Below are positions 5,015 through 6,270 of a DNA stretch of 6,270 bases, piece by piece; positions within the stretch are counted from its first letter, which is position 1; each line of letters starts with the position of its first letter. The notes beneath the pieces are model-generated. The model had not been told where the DNA came from. It searched no databases and saw only the letters and a list, made by a program, of their open reading frames with translations. A program made the translations under genes and the position numbers. The stretch spans positions 1-6,270 of the forward strand of contig JAZOVD010000063.1 of NCBI GenBank assembly GCA_045658525.1, written 5' to 3'. The stretch comes from SIG673 sp045658525. GTDB lineage: Bacteria > Bacillota > Clostridia > Oscillospirales > CAG-272.

Positions 5015-6270
5015 CTTTATTTTCGCCTATCGCGCCTGTGGCTCTTAGCAAAAGCAGATATATACAGGCGGCTGATATTATAGGGAATACTGCGTTATTT
5101 GAAAATATAGAGCTTATTACGTCAAGGCGAGCGACTGCCGAGACCGCCCATACCGCGATAACTGAGCATAACGCGGGAAAGAGTAACGCTTTCATAAGAT
5201 CTATGTGGACTCCCGCGGTAAACATAAGCCTGCCGAAGCTGAACGTGCAGTTAAGTATCTCGCATATATATATTGAAGCTATAAAGCCGTATATACCGAA
5301 TCTCGGTATCAGGATTATAGCAAAAACCACGCTAAGCGCAGCATCCGTTATGTTGACCTTCATAACGTAGTTTTGCTTATCAAGACCTTTAAGCATACCG
5401 TCCGAGATATGGTCAAGATACATAAAGATTATCAGCGGGGCCATTATTCTCATAAATTCTCCCGCGGAGCTGTTATGGTAAACCGAGCTTCCGAGAATAT
5501 CCGAAAAGCATCGCACGAACGCTGAGCAGCCTATTCCGTACATAAGAGCGAGAGATATGCCCTTAGACACGGTATTTCCTATCATTTCCTTGCTTTCTCC
5601 CGCTGAAACTCTTGCGGATAGCTCTGCTACAAGTATAGAGGCAAACGCTGAAAGCAGAGCCATAGGATAGAGCAGTATAGGCATTACCATACCCGAAACT
5701 ATACCGTAAACGCTAAGCGCGGATTCGGTATTTTCCCCGTTTGCGCGGAGTCCTATCGGTATAAGGATATGCTCGGAGGTAGTGAGAGCGGAGCGTATAA
5801 GCGCGCTGAGCGCTACCGGAACGGTTATACCGATAAAGCGTTTTTTAAGATCGCTTGCGCGACAATGCTTTTGGGGAAATCTTTTTACGTCAAGTATGTA
5901 AAGAGCCGTCAGTAAAAAGCAGGAGATTGCCTCGGACGCCGCGTTGCAGATAACGAGAGTAAGACATATACCTTCAACGTCGGCTGTGTTTACAGTTCCA
6001 AGCGCTATAAGCGTCATTGAGATACGCGAGCTTTGTTCGAGCAGGCTTACGAACGCGCTTTTGCTTATCTTTTTTACACCGCTGAAATATCCGTGTAGGG
6101 CGTTTGATACCGCAATGAACGGTAATGCTACGGCAAGTGCGCGTAGAGAGGACACAGTGCGTGTATCGCATAAAAGCACCCCTCCGAAAAACGGAGCGCC
6201 GAAAAAGAATATAACGCTGACCGCTATGCCAGCCTTTAAAGCGTAGCTTACGCTTTCACGCACACAAGCG
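4986..6270 (-). CDS. SpoVB/MATE-like polysaccharide (lipid-linked sugar) flippase, N-terminus outside window
   Basis: This is an integral membrane protein of the MOP exporter superfamily (SpoVB, MurJ, Wzx), whose members move lipid-linked saccharides across the membrane. The frame is open to the window edge. A GTG at 6263 could start 425 codons, but family members run to ~500-550 residues, and the visible part begins around the third helix, so roughly 80-100 residues are missing. Counting from that GTG, about 11-12 hydrophobic segments are visible. Family-like blocks include SLRALAVALPFIAVSNALHGYFSG (split: 39-62), LEQSSRISMT (75-84), and the stretch near 290-340 with LKGLDKQNYVMKVNI, IPRFGIYGFIASIYI and EILN. 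A SpoVB-like role in envelope or sporulation is plausible from the family and the neighbouring wall-peptidase homologue. The substrate is unknown. No terminator is visible after its stop at 4986-4988. Confidence 0.85.
   Translation of the reverse strand, partial: ACVRESVSYALKAGIAVSVIFFFGAPFFGGVLLCDTRTVSSLRALAVALPFIAVSNALHGYFSGVKKISKSAFVSLLEQSSRISMTLIALGTVNTADVEGICLTLVICNAASEAISCFLLTALYILDVKRFPQKHCRASDLKKRFIGITVPVALSALIRSALTTSEHILIPIGLRANGENTESALSVYGIVSGMVMPILLYPMALLSAFASILVAELSARVSAGESKEMIGNTVSKGISLALMYGIGCSAFVRCFSDILGSSVYHNSSAGEFMRIMAPLIIFMYLDHISDGMLKGLDKQNYVMKVNITDAALSVVFAIILIPRFGIYGFIASIYICEILNCTFSFGRLMFTAGVHIDLMKALLFPALCSVIAVWAVSAVARLDVISSIFSNNAVFPIISAACIYLLLLRATGAIGENKATDGTRRIF

Noticed and set aside
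5038..6246. Frames of 110 and 100 codons on plus and 65 codons on minus inside the flippase gene
   Set aside because: They lie in other frames of a clear membrane-protein gene and carry no initiation signals or recognisable content.
6261..6263. GTG as the true start of the flippase
   Set aside because: The frame stays open to the edge, no ribosome binding site precedes it, and the protein would lack the first helices typical of the family; the real start is probably outside the window.

Overview
The window looks like chromosomal DNA from a low-to-mid GC, Gram-positive, Clostridia-type bacterium, plausibly of the Oscillospiraceae/Ruminococcaceae kind. This is inferred from AAAGGA/AAGGAGA ribosome binding sites, extended TGnTATAAT promoters, frequent ATA isoleucine codons, and a SpoVB-type flippase beside a cell-wall peptidase homologue. 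No genus can be fixed from the sequence alone. I see no rRNA, tRNA, CRISPR array or insertion sequence.

Region 1 (1-2605) is an amino-sugar salvage locus. The C-terminal half of a UDP-glucose/UDP-HexNAc 4-epimerase (galE, plus strand) converges on a two-gene minus-strand operon: a sugar-1-phosphate nucleotidyltransferase followed by an N-acetylhexosamine 1-kinase (nahK). A perfect 19-bp hairpin with U-tracts on both sides lies between galE and nahK and can stop transcription from both directions. Together the three enzymes would phosphorylate GlcNAc/GalNAc at C1, activate it to a nucleotide sugar and epimerise it. This is the logic of the bifidobacterial lacto-N-biose/galacto-N-biose pathway, but with a different, shorter nucleotidyltransferase.

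Region 2 (2606-2841) is an AT-rich divergent control region with two good back-to-back promoters. A 33-bp near-perfect palindrome is centred on the -35 box of the salvage operon and is a strong operator candidate. Its geometry (13-bp arms, 7-bp centre) is also that of a tyrosine-recombinase core site, and a tyrosine recombinase gene starts 121 bp away.

Region 3 (2842-5014, plus strand) holds a complete XerC/XerD-type recombinase with all six catalytic residues, a GAAA-capped hairpin, and a membrane-anchored homologue of S11 D-Ala-D-Ala carboxypeptidases. The latter has lost the SxxK and SxN motifs but kept KTG, so it appears to be a pseudoenzyme. It is the most interesting single gene here.

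Region 4 (4986-6270, minus strand) is a SpoVB/MATE-like lipid-linked saccharide flippase that runs off the right edge. Its 3' end overlaps the pseudo-carboxypeptidase gene by 29 bp, tail to tail.
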